Source: Tricholoma matsutake | Taxonomy: Eukaryota; Basidiomycota; Agaricomycetes; Agaricales; Tricholomataceae | Direction: 5' to 3' | Length of the DNA stretch: 64,000 bases | Assembly: GCA_026075535.2 (NCBI GenBank) | Contig: AP026538.1 | Location: forward strand, 10,540,001-10,604,000 | Shown here: one piece after another, positions 21,114-32,289 of the stretch | Layout of the letters: the number at the start of each line of letters is the position of its first letter | Position numbering within the stretch: the first letter of the stretch is position 1 | Made by a program: the position numbers and the translations under genes | Notes under the pieces: generated by a model | Told to the model about the DNA's origin: nothing | The model's database searches: none | Seen by the model: only the letters and a program-made list of their open reading frames with translations

Positions 21114-22077
21114 CATGCAGATCATGGGGATGGCAGCGATGACAACCAAAACATTGTGTTGTTGTAGCCAGACCTGTTCACCATTCGGGCACTGGAAGGC
21201 ATCGCACCCCAGGGCGAGGAGCGGTCCTACGTGACATTCATCATGCAAACCATAGCAGTTTACATGAGGATGTTGTTGCCCAAGCTGTTAAAGAACTGAG
21301 GAAGGGATCCACCCTTTCCTTGCATGCAGCAGAGTGCGCTGAAAAGGAGGACTTGTTGTATTTCAGGACCGCATCTACATTCCCAATGACCCAGACCTTC
21401 GCCGGCGCATCATATCCCAACACCATGACTCACAGATTGCTGGTCATCCTGGATGCTGGAAGACCTTGGAGCTCACCTCACGGAATTATTGGTGGCCACA
21501 AATGTCATGGCTCATTGGTCAGTATTGTCGCACTTGTGACCTTTGCTTATGCACCAAGGTTCCTCATTGCAAACCCATTGGCAAGCTACACCCTCTTCCT
21601 GTTCCAGAGAGTCATTGGGATGTTGTCAGCATCGACTTTGTGGTGGAGTTGCCAGAGTTGAATGGGTTTGATGTGGTGATATGCACAGTTGATTCAGTGG
21701 GAAAACACGCTCACTTCATTCCCACTCACACCACTGTCAGTGCCCTGGGTGCTGCCCAACTCTACCTCCATCATGTGTGGAAATTACATGGACTTCCTGG
21801 TGCTTTCCTCTCTGATTGTGGTCCTCAGTTCATGGCAGAGTTAACTCATGAGCTGTACCAACTCCTGGGGATCAAACTCCTTGCTTCGACTGCTTATCAC
21901 CCACAAACTGATGGCCAGACTGAGCGAGTCAACCAGGAACTGGAGCAGTACATCCGCATCTTTGTCAATGAATGCCAGGACAATTGGGATGATCTTCTCC
22001 CCTTGGCCAAGTTCAGTTACAACAACCATGTCCATGCTTTGACTCAACAGACCCCTTTCCTCTTATATACTGGATGA
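21114..22077 (+). pseudogene. pol: element B integrase
   Basis: The N-terminal zinc-binding segment is broken by frameshifts between 21140 and 21460; NYWWPQMSWLIGQYCRTCDLC holds its CxxC half. The catalytic core is in one frame: VSIDFVVELP (first Asp), LSDCGPQFMAEL (second Asp), and TDGQTERVNQELEQYIRIF (Glu). It ends at a TGA at 22075-22077 where CGA (Arg) is expected. The protein would insert the cDNA into chromatin. Confidence 0.9.
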
Positions 22078-22739
22078 CATCCACGCATGCGATTTGAACC
22101 TCGCCAAACTCCCTCACACATCGAGACAGTGAATGAGTTCACAGAATGCATGCAGAATAGCTTGGAGGAGGCAAAGGCAGCCTTAGCAAAGGCAAAGGAC
22201 AACATGGTACGCTTTTACAACCAATGCCATTCTCCGACCCCTCAGTACAAGGTTGGTGATCAAGTTTATCTTGACTCCAGTGACATCTCCACTACACATC
22301 CATCCAAGAAACTCGCTCATTGGTGGGACCTTTCCCCATTGTCAGATGTGTTGGAATGCATGCCTATCATCTACGCCTCCCAGCCTCCATGTCCAGACTC
22401 CACCCAGTCTTTCATGTCGTCAAACTCCTTCCAGCTCCCCCAGATCCATTCCTGGGATGCCATTCACACCCACCACCACTGCCTACAGTGATTGAGGGAG
22501 AACCCCAATACGAAGTCGAGTCAATCTTGGACAGCTGTTTGCATCGAGGAAAACTCCAGTATTTGGTGCATTGGAAGGGTTATGGGTATGAGGAGAACTC
22601 ATGGGTCGAAGAGTCTGACATGAATGCCCCTCAGTTAGTCAAGGAATTCCACCGATGGCACACTGCTGCACCACATCGCATTCAAGTCATGGACTTTGGT
22701 CGTATGCAATTTCGAATGCATTGGGGCAATGCATCTTAG
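22078..22739 (+). pseudogene. pol: element B integrase tail and chromodomain
   Basis: The integrase tail (AKDNMVRFYNQCH, YKVGDQVYLDSSDI) is followed by a frameshift at about 22320 into GPFPIVRCVG and FHVVKLLPAPPDPF. A chromodomain follows: YEVESILDSCLHRGK, then LQYLVHWKGYGYEENSWVEE. The frame ends TAG at 22737-22739 immediately before the polypurine tract. Confidence 0.85.
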
Positions 22740-22750
22740 AGAGGGGGTGA

Positions 22751-23173
22751 TGTAAGGGGACTAGGGGGCCCTGTGTGGTTCTCCTATTTTTTACGTTTGT
22801 TCTATATTTTTCCTCACTTCATTTCCTTCTATTCTTCATTTTCTATGATTTTTCTGGATTTTATTACTAATTTTCCCTTTCTATCATGTTTGTGCATGTT
22901 GACAATTTTATATTTAAAGGCGGAGCACCCCTTCTGACATCTACCCCTTGGTATGATGTCATTCAGCAGCCTTGATCTGCCTCTCTCCACCTTTTCTATT
23001 TCTAGGTTATTATTTGATTTTTGTTGTCTTCACATATACTGGGCATCGGCAAAGGGATCCTTAGAGTTTTCTCTTTGGATTTCCCTTTGCTAGGTGTGTC
23101 CCCAATCCCTGTATTATGTAGTATAATTTTAACTTCAGATTTCCCTTTGCTAGAGGCTTAGGTTGCCCTTATA
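22751..23173 (+). repeat. 3' LTR of element B
   Basis: This is the downstream LTR, highly similar to 17191-17616, with scattered substitutions and small indels. It directly follows the polypurine tract. Confidence 0.95.
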
Positions 23174-23310
23174 GCAGCAGAGCGAGATGGTGCTAATGCA
23201 AAGTGGGATCAGATTTCACAGGCTATGTGGGAGAGTTATCAAGAGATTGTTTGTGAACAATGTGAGATGGAAGAACTACTTTAGGGTTGACAATTCAGAT
23301 AGTAACTTTG
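23174..23310 (+). pseudogene. HARBI1-like transposase C-terminus, separated by element B
   Basis: Joining this stretch to 17190, with one copy of gcagc, restores a continuous frame: TAA from the left and ERDGANAKWDQISQAMWESYQE from the right. This resembles the C-terminal tail of fungal HARBI1-like proteins. A stop follows soon after. Confidence 0.75.
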
Positions 23311-23479
23311 TTGGTCTTATTGTTACATGGTATCACTATGATGCAGACATAAGTTGCTGTACTATTGACAATTTTATTGACTACTTCATGTCATGTTTCT
23401 TTGTGGATCTGAGCCAAATGATATAAGATTGACAACTACTACCAACTCATATTCTTCAGCCGAAACTAGTACAGAATCT

Positions 23480-24840
23480 AGCTAGACAAAAGATGGCATT
23501 ATTCCTGCCATGGTCAGCTTACACTTTACCCATGCTTTCCAAAGCTCATTAGTCTTGATTCTGTGATAGGCCCTTGCACTATTTTTCTCCTCAAAGACTT
23601 CGAGAAGAGCAGCCAGCTCATCATCACTGAGATATGGCTCCAATTCCCAAGCTTGTGCAACAGCCTGTCCATACTCATGCCCATGAGCCTTCCTCTCTGC
23701 CATTTGACCCTGATGTCACTCATGCTCCCTGTCAACACCATACTGATACACCACATTGAAATCTGCAAAATTGTTCCCAATATGGGTCAAAGCAATTGCC
23801 CCAGTCATCCAGCCGCACTTAGAAGTGCTTGATGATGAAGCATGTGAAGTCGATGACACAGATGGGACTTGGGATGCTGATGGAGGAAGAGTTGTCAAAT
23901 CGCTACCAGTTTCAACTACAGAGAATGGGCGCTTTTATGCAATGGATGGTGATGGTGGAGGAGGCATTGCATGTCTGTCTTCATCTTGCCATTCAGTGGC
24001 ACTACCATGACCCACATCGCCAGACCATTCAGCAGGACTATCCATGCCACTGAATTTGCCAGATCCATCAGGTACATTTACAGAACAGTTAGTGCTGGGA
24101 CCAGCAAGAGTGCCCAACCCGCCACCTTCAACAACAGCTTCCAATCCACCTGTTGCATCATTGTCCCTGCCATCATCTCCATCTCCATCTCCATCTCCAT
24201 CTCCATCTCCATCTCCATCTCCATCTCCATCTCCATCTCCATCTCCATCTCCATCCTCAGGATCATCATCTGAAGTGTTGGTGGCTATAGGCTATAGCAG
24301 CAGTGCCATGTGGGTGTGTGGCAAGGTGGCCATGGTATGCTTTTTGCCCTTTGGCATTGGAAGGGGCTAGTTGCTGCAAGCTGTGGTAAAGTGAGTAACC
24401 TTGTTCATATGGCCTTGCTTTTTTATGACTCTGTTGAAGATAAGTAAATGGAAGGGCTGGTCATAATGTGTTACACATACCACAACATAGGTATGCCACA
24501 CAGCTTGTACTGAGGGAGGTGTGTGCTGGTTGAAATTTACACCAGTCTCAGGAGTCCATGGAATTCCAGACAGCCTTGAGAGTGGCTCAATGACCTCCTG
24601 ATAGTTTTTTTTTCATCTAAAATTGATCAACAAAGAGCTTTATGCCAAAAGTTGAGTCCATTAATGCACCCTTCCCCACTTGCTCTTACAGGACAGGGCT
24701 GTCTTTGGTGCACCTTTCTCTGGAGGATTCTTCATCTTGCTAGCAGCACTGTTCCACACCTGTGGCCAGTAGTTACCACCTGGGCAGGACCAGTTGTTAT
24801 CAAAAATGCAATGAGGGCTGCTTCATCCTTAGCAGTCTAG
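23480..24840 (-). pseudogene. Myb/SANT-like DNA-binding protein, partner ORF of a PIF/Harbinger element
   Basis: On the minus strand a helical DNA-binding segment reads DEAALIAFL, NYWPQVWNSAASKMKN and PKTALSCKSKWGRV, then LSRLSGIPWTPETGVNF and VWHTYVVVCVTHYDQPFH (24840 to about 24410), with frameshifts. An acidic Gly-Asp repeat is encoded by the ATCTCC microsatellite, followed by a Ser/Pro-rich linker and one TAA at about 23939. The C-terminal segment is TGAIALTHIGNNFADFN, DDELAALLEVFEEK and RIKTNELWKAWVKCKL. This domain order and the opposite orientation next to a HARBI1-like gene fit the second ORF of Harbinger elements. Confidence 0.75.
24174..24254. repeat. (ATCTCC)n microsatellite, about 13.5 units
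   Basis: This is an uninterrupted hexamer run. On the minus strand and in the frame of the Myb/SANT-like gene it encodes Gly-Asp repeats. The plus-strand SISISI and SPSPSP frames are shadows. Confidence 0.95.
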
Positions 24841-26128
24841 TGTGCTTTGGGACTCTTCTGCTTGGTTGCATCAGGATTCTTCTGCTTACTGTGGGTGCTC
24901 ATGTAGATAGGCTGAGTGACAGTGATGGTAAGACAATGACATTTATTCGGTCGCTTTGGCATGCTGCACACTCAAGGCAATTGATGCTTATCAGGAAGTA
25001 ATAAAGTAATGTGCTGACTTCAGTCATGACAGTGTCATGACTCAATCATTAATTTTCTTCAACATCAACCTGTTCATTGCTATTGGTGAGTTTCCCTTTC
25101 ATTTTCTTTTCTTATCTCTCTTTTGCCTTCTGCAAGACTCTGTTTCTGTTAAAGCTTATGACAAATTCTACTAGTGTTTATCACTAGTCAGCAACTCAAG
25201 TCAACTGTCTGCAACACACTTATAACACAGGTTCAATAATAGTAATGTGTATTGCACTTTATCCAAATCAATCTCATGTCTAGTTTCCCAGACATAGTAG
25301 GATTTCACTTTTGTTTGTTCCTGTCATGCCAGGAAACTGCGAGACATGAAACTAGGTGTCCACTATATCGTGTCTGCATTACCCCCTATGTCTGGGTCCA
25401 AAAATCTAAGTAATAGCTATAGTACAAAGTGAGATATGAAGTAAATGAATTTTAGTCATAATATCTACAATCTAACAAGTATAGTAATAAGTCTGTTGGA
25501 CTATGTAGCAAGTGTTTCATCACTGTATTCAACAGTTTCCCATATCCCCTATCTCCTTGGGTAGACATCCTACATTGCCCTAATGACCCAATTTGGCATC
25601 AGTCATTTTTTCCAACTCTTGTGCATGCAGTGTCAGCCCTCGTCAAACCATCAAGGCATCCACAGTTCTGTTTGCCTTTTGGATCTCGGTTTTCCTGCAC
25701 CTTGGGTGAGATGTTCTACATCTCCCTAGTGACTCAATTTGGTATCAGTCATTTCTTCTCTTCATTTGTTGTCAGCCCTCATTTCCACTTGGATGTCATT
25801 CATTTATCCTGTTGGGTGAGACTCACAGGCATGGAACTTGAATGGCCCTTGCATTTCCTCTTTTAGCTTCGGGTTATCATTGTTTGAATGATTGCTGAGG
25901 TATCCATTTGTGCAATCTGAGTGTTACCCAATCTCATATCATTTGCTTCAGTTTTTTGCCAGTAAATTCTTATGGTTTCCCTCATCAACATCACTCGTGA
26001 AAAGCTTATGCAAAATCCTTCTTTATTGCTACACAATAAACACTTCTCATCTTGTGAGTAACATTGGTCACTGGCCAGATCAATGGTATACCTAATCACT
26101 TGTTCCTGTAGCCATAGCGTCATCCAAT
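24841..26128. other. no gene recognised; diverged tandem duplication inside
   Basis: Between 25550 and 25830 two diverged copies of about 145 bp occur in tandem (ccttgggtagacatcctacat...ggcatcagtcatttttt versus ccttgggtgagatgttctacat...ggtatcagtcatttctt). At 25278-25395 a short imperfect inverted pair (cccagacatag / ctatgtctggg) could be a small MITE. No protein motif was recognised. Confidence 0.5.
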
Positions 26129-27692
26129 GGTTTAGTTGGTGCCATCATAAGTGATGGAAAGTACATAGTTACCAGTCCAAATGCAAATACTATCTTCAAT
26201 CCTCCTCTGGGTGGTGATCATAGTCTTTTTTTGAGGATGAACCTTCACTTCAGGGATGACAATCCACTTCAATGGCCACAATTATGGGTACCTGATTACC
26301 CTCACCTTCCATGCATACCGCTTGTCCCTTCACAAACCAAACCATTATTGATTATGTGGATGCCAGATCATTACAATTTCATTACAGATGATGACATCCT
26401 CACAGGAGTAGAAAAACTCCACCTTTCCCAGTTCCTCGATATCCGACACCTGTGCATTGCTCTTCAACAATGGGCTGTACAATCAAATTTTTCAAAGGAA
26501 CTCCTCATTTCCCAGCTTACTGTCATTTTGGAGAATCTTTTACATTGCCTTGAATTCATTTCAATGAATTTTTGTCACATGCAACTCACTGTACATGAAA
26601 CACAGAGGATTTTTGTTGAGTTAACAGCTCTTCTCGACTACTATGACTGTTTTTGCCCCATCCTCCTACTGAATGAACCATCCACACCCACACAGATGTA
26701 TCCTCATACCACAGCCAAAGTCATGGGGGTTTTATGACAGATCTTATGGTTTGTGATCTCTTTTTCCAGGCTGGCATCCCAGTTTGGCTCGTGAGGCCAT
26801 TCTCAGTGCTCTCCTCAATTCGTGTGAGGGCACTTGCACCTGTCCAAACACTGGGAGCTTCAGCCTTCCACCCCTCTTGGCCCAGCCACTTGTCCTTCAC
26901 ATCCCAATATTTATTGTGGAAATGGTGGATCACATTGACAAATATTGAGTGATAGCAAGACATGTCCAACATTATCTGCAGTATCCAAATCCATTTCGGT
27001 CCATCCATGGAAACTAGTGTTGTTCCTCCGCTGTGCGAGGAGATCTCTAAATGTGAAGTATGCAGGCAACTTTATAGCCCATGTAGGTTTCTATTGTAAT
27101 GAATAAGTATTTCGGCTTACATGTCCATGGCTACAGATGCCAAAAAGAATTTGAATGTTCCCAAGATGCCACCAAGTGGGCAGAATAAATCAGCCCATTC
27201 TTACCACCACCAATTCCAAGCTGGCAAAAGGCTCTTTTGGATTTTACTCCCTAAAATCCTCCACCTGCAATGGCAGAGGTTATGTCTGTCTGTCTTTCCT
27301 GAGCCTGCTTTGTTCATCATGGTTCAAAACAAAGAACATCAAGATGCCTATTTCCAAAGCTGGCTCAAATTTCATACAGCTATGATCTACTGGGTCAGCA
27401 CTTACAATTCCACTGCGTCGCCAAGCCCTAACAGTCTTTGGTGCAATCTTCTTGCCATTGACCTCACTGGTGCAAAGAAAGTGGGATCTTGGAGTACAAA
27501 AAGCAGCAAACTGTGGGAGACCACATAGCAATTTATGGATGATTCTTTGATGGCAGATGGAGTTGACTTTGCAGAATCGAATGGTGGTCAACTGGTATGG
27601 AATGGTAGCATCATCGATTCACTGGGCAACTGTGAGCATGAAGAAATTCTTTGGGAACTGGCTGAGCTTAGCTTTAGGTTTGAGCTCCTTGC
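26129..27692 (+). pseudogene. conserved basidiomycete hypothetical gene, 5' part
   Basis: A protein-like reading runs through several frames. TSPNANTIFNPPLGGDHS comes first. The frame 26231-26737 follows, with QWAVQSNFSKELLISQLTVI and LTVHETQRIFVELTALLDYY, then 26734-26952 with FQAGIPVWLVRPFSVLSSI and 27121-27690 with FQSWLKFHTAMIYWVS and LWELAELSFRFELLA. I associate this pattern with a multicopy family of uncharacterised proteins in mushroom genomes, often near transposons; that is recollection, not a search. Two or three frameshifts and stops are present. The last codons are cut by the solo LTR at 27693. Confidence 0.55.
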
Positions 27693-28353
27693 TGTTACAA
27701 TTTTCCTTGTAACTCATGAAACCCAATCGACCCGACCGACCTGACGATCCCCTCCAGACAGGAGGCACTCCCTGATTCATGCCTAGGGCATGTCCTTGAC
27801 ATCAGACACACGCATGACGCATGCCGATTGCATGCATCCGATCCCCTTCCCATGGAAGGCACCCTTGACACATGGTGACTCCATGCACCCAAACCCACTC
27901 CCACACATGCTGTGATATGACAGCCCCTTGACATGAGATCCATGATGTCAGACTCTCACGATCGACATGCTGCACTGCAGCACTCTGTGACATCGGATGC
28001 CTCATGCAAGGCAGCTTATTGTTTCTATTCTTACTTGATACACATCTATCTTTCCGATTGGATGATAAGGACTTCCCTTGTAGTATAAGTACTGCAACTC
28101 GTAGTAGGGATGTCCTTAGTTTAGATCTAGGCAATTAACAGCCTTAACTTGTGAACTTGTGAACTTACTTGAAACCACTAAGGAAGCCCCTTAGTGCGTG
28201 AACCTGAATGACTCTATGCAGAAGGCCTGCTAGAGTGCACTCTCCATCTTACGTCGGATGCTCCGAGTAAGACCAGTGCTGAACGACTCATTGAGGAAGC
28301 ACCTCATTGAACAACATCAACTAGATCGAGTGGTTGAGGCTTTGCCCTTAACA
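27693..28353 (+). repeat. solo LTR of a gypsy family related to element D
   Basis: A single LTR of 661 bp starts TGTTACAATTTTCC and ends CCCTTAACA, flanked by cttgc at 27688-27692 and 28354-28358. It is similar over its length to the reverse complement of 53870-54554. It therefore inserted as an element and was reduced by recombination between its LTRs. It carries hairpins with AAG-type loops at 28176-28196, 28211-28236, 28249-28272 and 28287-28311, in the same relative position as in elements A and C. Confidence 0.95.
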
Positions 28354-28795
28354 CTTGCTCTCAATGTGCAGGTCACAACCAGCACCAGTGATGATCATCA
28401 AGAACTCATCAGAGCCTGTTTTCCGGGTGGAGCATCTGCATCATTGCTGGTGGCAGACTTGGGTGCAGCCAATCATGGTCTTGGGAATATGCATTGGGAG
28501 CCCAGGTCTGTATTTTTACATTCATTCAAGAAGGTGATGATGACATGGAAAGGAGAAGTTCCCCCAATCATTCTTGCAAAGAAAATGCAATGAACAGAAT
28601 GGGAGATTGAAGACCTTGAGGGTGAGATGACTCATTTTTATGTAAAGACCTTCTATGACCATTTTGGATGAGCTCCCATTACTCCCCAACGTCTCTCCCA
28701 TGCTGCCTCTTTACACCATGTTTCTTATCCTTGAGGCCTTACCATTGTCAATGCCAACCGAAATGCTGCTTATGACCTGACCGATATTAGGATTT
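28354..28795 (+). pseudogene. conserved basidiomycete hypothetical gene, 3' part
   Basis: Removing the solo LTR and one cttgc joins FELLA to LNVQVTTST in frame. Downstream are LLVADLGAANHGLGNMHWEP, KVMMTWKGEVPPIILAKKM, then after a TGA EDLEGEMTHFYVKTFYDHFG, another TGA, and APITPQRLSHAASLHHV. The aspartate/glycine motif VADLGAANHG and the aromatic FYVKTFYDHFG were the most conserved-looking parts. Function unknown. Confidence 0.55.
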
Positions 28796-29884
28796 AATGA
28801 CTGTATGTATCTCTTATTCATGCATGACAAATGACCTTGCTGATATCATTGTAGATTTTTTGTTTTGTTTGTATTTTAAAATAAACCATTGTTCCTGTTC
28901 AGATGTCACTAGTGGCCTGACATGCAAGCAATGCATCATTTCAAGATATAAGGCATTTGCAACCTTTTGATGAGTGTCAAAGCATAGCAATCATCAATTT
29001 GAACTTTGTGGTTTGTTTATGAAACCAACAAAAAAAATCAACATGTTCAACTTGCAATTGTGTACATTCATCACCATGGACTACTTCTTAGTCTTCTTTA
29101 CTTGGACATGAATTTCTGTTCTCCCTTCATAGCCCTCAATTTCCTGCTCATGCTTTCTCCCTCTGACTTGCGCTTGTTTGACATTGATGTTGATGGTCAG
29201 ATTAGAATGGTACGAGCCTTCAATGTGGACTTTGATCTTTGTCATTTCCTGAAATAATTTTATAGGTTAGCATCATAATAATTATAATGAATTTCTTCTC
29301 ACCTTATTGCCCAGTGACAATACAATGTCAGTATTTGTCACCCCAGAAGTGTTCCCTTCATCCACACTGACTTGAGCTCTGCAGGCTGCTTTGGCTAACT
29401 GAGAATTCACTTCTTGCACATCCTTCCCTGAGAAAAAACTCACCATTGTTGTTTCATATGGTGTGGTCGACATTGTCACTGGCTGGTGGTGGAGGGCTTG
29501 ACTTGACAATGCTGAGCTAGAATTCAGGCAATCCAGCTTGATTTTCGATAAGTGACACAGATTCTTTGTCATCATTTGGATATGGGCCCTTGCTTTCAGG
29601 TTCGGTCTCACTGTTGATGATGACTAAGTGCCTCACTAGAGGAAGAGGTGTAGAGGAGATTGCTGGCCGAAAATGTCCAGTGGGCATTGTGTATTGGTGG
29701 GTGTTGGGATTTACTTCTTGACTGAGCTGATGACTTTTATCCTTGCCGTCTGTGCCCTTGCAACTTATATTCATGATCCTGTTACATCTTAAAGTCATTT
29801 TCCAAGCCCACTTCTATTGTAGCTGTTGCCCCCAAAGCTGGTGTCATCACCTCGAAGCTGTACCCCTTTTCACTGCAAGCATGG

Positions 29885-30175
29885 GTGCAGATGTACAGTA
29901 CATTGTGCATGATCCAACCATCCGATCACATCCACTAACACTCCCCTGGCACTAGAACTTCAATTCTTTTCACCAGGGTGTGTAGGTATGCAGGTTCCAT
30001 ACATCATGCAAGATCCAACCCTAAGTGGTTGGATGTCAACCCTTTCTGTTGAATATGTTCAGTAAATAAATTATGTCTTGTTGACACTCAAATCACTGCT
30101 GTTCTGGCACTAGAACTTTTTCACCATGGATGCAGGCAGGTTCTGTACATTATGCAAGATCCATGCCAAGTGGTT
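29885..30175. repeat. three diverged direct repeats, about 100-145 bp apart
   Basis: Related segments start near 29893 (gtacagtacattgtgcatga), 29993 (ggttccatacatcatgcaag) and 30138 (ggttctgtacattatgcaag). Each is followed by a gatcca(a/t) motif and, less strictly, by agtggttg. Confidence 0.6.
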
Positions 30176-30379
30176 GCTTGATAATTATTCCTGCTCAATT
30201 CATTGGGTACATAAATTCAGGTTGCAGCCACTCTCAGGGAAGAATGACCCTTGTGCTAGAAGCATTGCTGGTAACTAACAATTTCTCCATCCATGTACAG
30301 CTTATTGACAGAACATATCCCTGCTCATGCTTATAAACTGGCTTCACCTTGTTGTTCCCCATGATGAGATCAATGGCCC

Positions 30380-30822
30380 CAAAGTCTCACTCAGCTAAAC
30401 CTGCATCTGGCTTCAAGGAAAAATTGACATCAAGCATATCTGCTGCAAAAACCAAGCAGGAATTGTTGAAAGGTTGTAAACCAGGTCTCGTACTTTGTCT
30501 TCCTGTGTGATGATTACTTATTGCATCCAAAAATGCAGCTGTGTTTTCTAGCTCAAAGGAAAACCATAAGAAAATCAATCAGGAATTATTGAAGTGTCAT
30601 AAACCAGGTCAGTACTTTGTCCTCTTGCCTGACAATTGCTTATTGCATCCACAAAATTATAGCTGTACTCCCTAGCATGAAGGAAAACCACAAGATTAAG
30701 CAGGAATTGCTGAAGAACTCTAAATGAGGTTGGGTCTCTGTTGTCTCTCATGATGATCACTTGTTGCACATCCAAATGTAGCCATATCCTCCAGTGCACA
30801 GAAAAGCCATGACATGTGATTG
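30380..30822. repeat. three tandem units of about 122 bp
   Basis: The anchor caggaatt(g/a)(t/c)tgaa occurs at 30457, 30580 and 30701, so the spacing is 123 and 121 bp. Between anchors the units share aaaccaggt, actttgtc, cttattgcatcca and aaggaaaacca. The period is not a multiple of three throughout, and the frames carry stops. Confidence 0.75.
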
Positions 30823-30890
30823 AAAAAACTTGAAGGTATGTCAATATCTATGTACCATTTGTTACACTTATTGTTGTACTTCCTTCCTGT

Positions 30891-31709
30891 TTGAAAGCTG
30901 AGAACAATGCCTTGCAAATGACTCTGGCTGTGAAGGAATGTGCTACAATGACAATACCACACCCAGAAAAAGGAGTTGCCAGTAACAGATTCAACCTTCA
31001 GGAGGCCATGGGGCTTGTGGGTGATAGAGAGACATACAACTTCCTTCGAGTGAGTCCTACCAGCATGCAAACTTATCTCTCACTCATGATTGTAAGCATG
31101 CTTTCCAGGACCTATCAGCTAAGGCAGGGCTGGATTGTGCAGTATTATGGTACTGCCAACCCAAAGAACTTATCAGCAAGATTATTGGAGCTGTATGTGT
31201 CCTTCCCTTGTACTTTTTACTTTTCACATGTCATATCTTCCTAAAAATATTATAGTCTAGGCACAACAGCATCATAGCTATTTCAAGAGGTTCCCACATG
31301 GTTGGCCCATCAAAGAATTCCTCAAATCGAATCTCAAGAACAAATGTGCATATGCATGCAAATGAGGATATCTGGGAGATCAGACAAATCGTGGTAGGGA
31401 AGGTGATGAGGGTGGCAAAGGAAGTGAAGGAAGTGATGATGCAAGCAATGGTGATGAGGGGGCCAGCAACAAGGCAGCAATGGAGCTGGTAGTGACAACA
31501 GCAGTAACAATGGGGCCAGCGACAAGTTAGGCAGCAACAACGATGAGGGTGGCAACAATGACACCGGTGACTATGGTGACTATGACAGGGCCAGCAGCTA
31601 TGATGGGGCTGGTGGCTATGATGGAGCTGGTGGCTATGATGGGGCTGGTGACTATGAGGATGAGGATATCTATGGAGGTGAGGATGGCCTGGAATATGAG
31701 GATGAGTGA
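30891..31709 (+). pseudogene. conserved fungal hypothetical protein with Gly/Asp/Tyr-rich tail
   Basis: The frame 30891-31244 contains TIPHPEKGVASNRFNLQEAM. Further on, another frame reads WPIKEFLKSNLKNKCAYAC, then a TGA, then an acidic/Ser-Gly stretch (GREGDEGGKGSEGSDDASNG) and a tail of SYDGAGGYDGAGGYDGAGDY type ending at a TGA at 31707-31709. The IPHP...FNLQEAM and DWPIKEFLKSNLKNK-like pattern resembles small uncharacterised Agaricomycete proteins I have seen near KDZ-type transposons; this is recollection only. Breaks: two frameshifts and a stop. Confidence 0.45.
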
Positions 31710-31799
31710 TATTTGGGGTAGGAGGATAGGTTGATGAAGAGGGTGGAAATGTTGATGAAGAGAGTGGAAAGGTCGATTCTACTGATGAAATAGTAGCTA

Positions 31800-31955
31800 T
31801 TCAATGAGTGTAGTCCAGATCTTACCTGGTGAAGTAGTGCTGTCAAATGGATGAATTTAAACAAGTTTGTATTCCATGCAATGAGTTGTATAGTCTGGAT
31901 CTTAACTGGTGAATTAGTTCTTTCAAATGGATGAATTTAAACAAGTTTATATTTC
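31800..31955. repeat. direct duplication, two units of about 78 bp
   Basis: The block caatgagt...gtccagatcttacctggtgaa...tcaaatggatgaatttaaacaagttt is repeated with few differences from about 31880 (gtctggatcttaactggtgaa). Confidence 0.85.
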
Positions 31956-32289
31956 AAATGTTCTATGGTTACTGAATAGGCTATTGAAAAAATCCACCTG
32001 GAGTGGATGAATTTTCTATGACATGGTAAAAATCACAGGGTATAAAACATGCCATTTTCGACATGAATTTCACCACTTCCATTTGTACCTTTAAAAAAAT
32101 GAAAATGACACCATGGCTTCATACAATTACCAGCTGATACGTATACCACTCTGGGATGAATTTTCTTCCCTCTTTGGATTGTATTTATTTCCTCGAGATA
32201 TTATATTCAGTACTTGTAGACAATAATAATGTTATGAATTTACATGTATAAGAGGGGGGAATTGGGGTGTGAATTTCTGGTGGGGGGGA

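Larger units (their letters stand above)
17191..23173 (+). mobile_element. Ty3/gypsy chromovirus element B, complete with LTRs
   Basis: LTRs 17191-17616 and 22751-23173 (426 and 423 bp) start TGTAAGGG and end CCCTTATA, an imperfect terminal inverted repeat. The duplication gcagc at 17186-17190 and 23174-23178 marks one insertion, inside the HARBI1-like gene. The order is gag, protease, RT, RNase H, integrase, chromodomain, then polypurine tract gagagggggtga at 22739-22750. Frameshifts and stops in almost every domain make it non-functional. It belongs to a different lineage from A/C/D: there is no ORF3 and no hairpin array in the LTR. Confidence 0.95.
28796..30890. other. no gene recognised; two sets of diverged direct repeats
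   Basis: Minus-strand frames 29282-29611 and 29517-29798 overlap and could be one degenerate Ser/Thr-rich protein, but no motif is recognised. From 29890 the plus strand becomes repetitive; the repeats are listed separately. No RNA gene was seen. Confidence 0.4.

Noticed and set aside
23971..24370. Plus-strand frames with (SI)n and (SP)n
   Set aside because: They come from the hexamer microsatellite; the minus-strand frame with Gly-Asp is in register with recognisable Myb/SANT-like sequence.
30387..30844. Minus-strand frames of 63 and 89 codons
   Set aside because: They sit across three tandem 122-bp units and show no conserved protein pattern between units.
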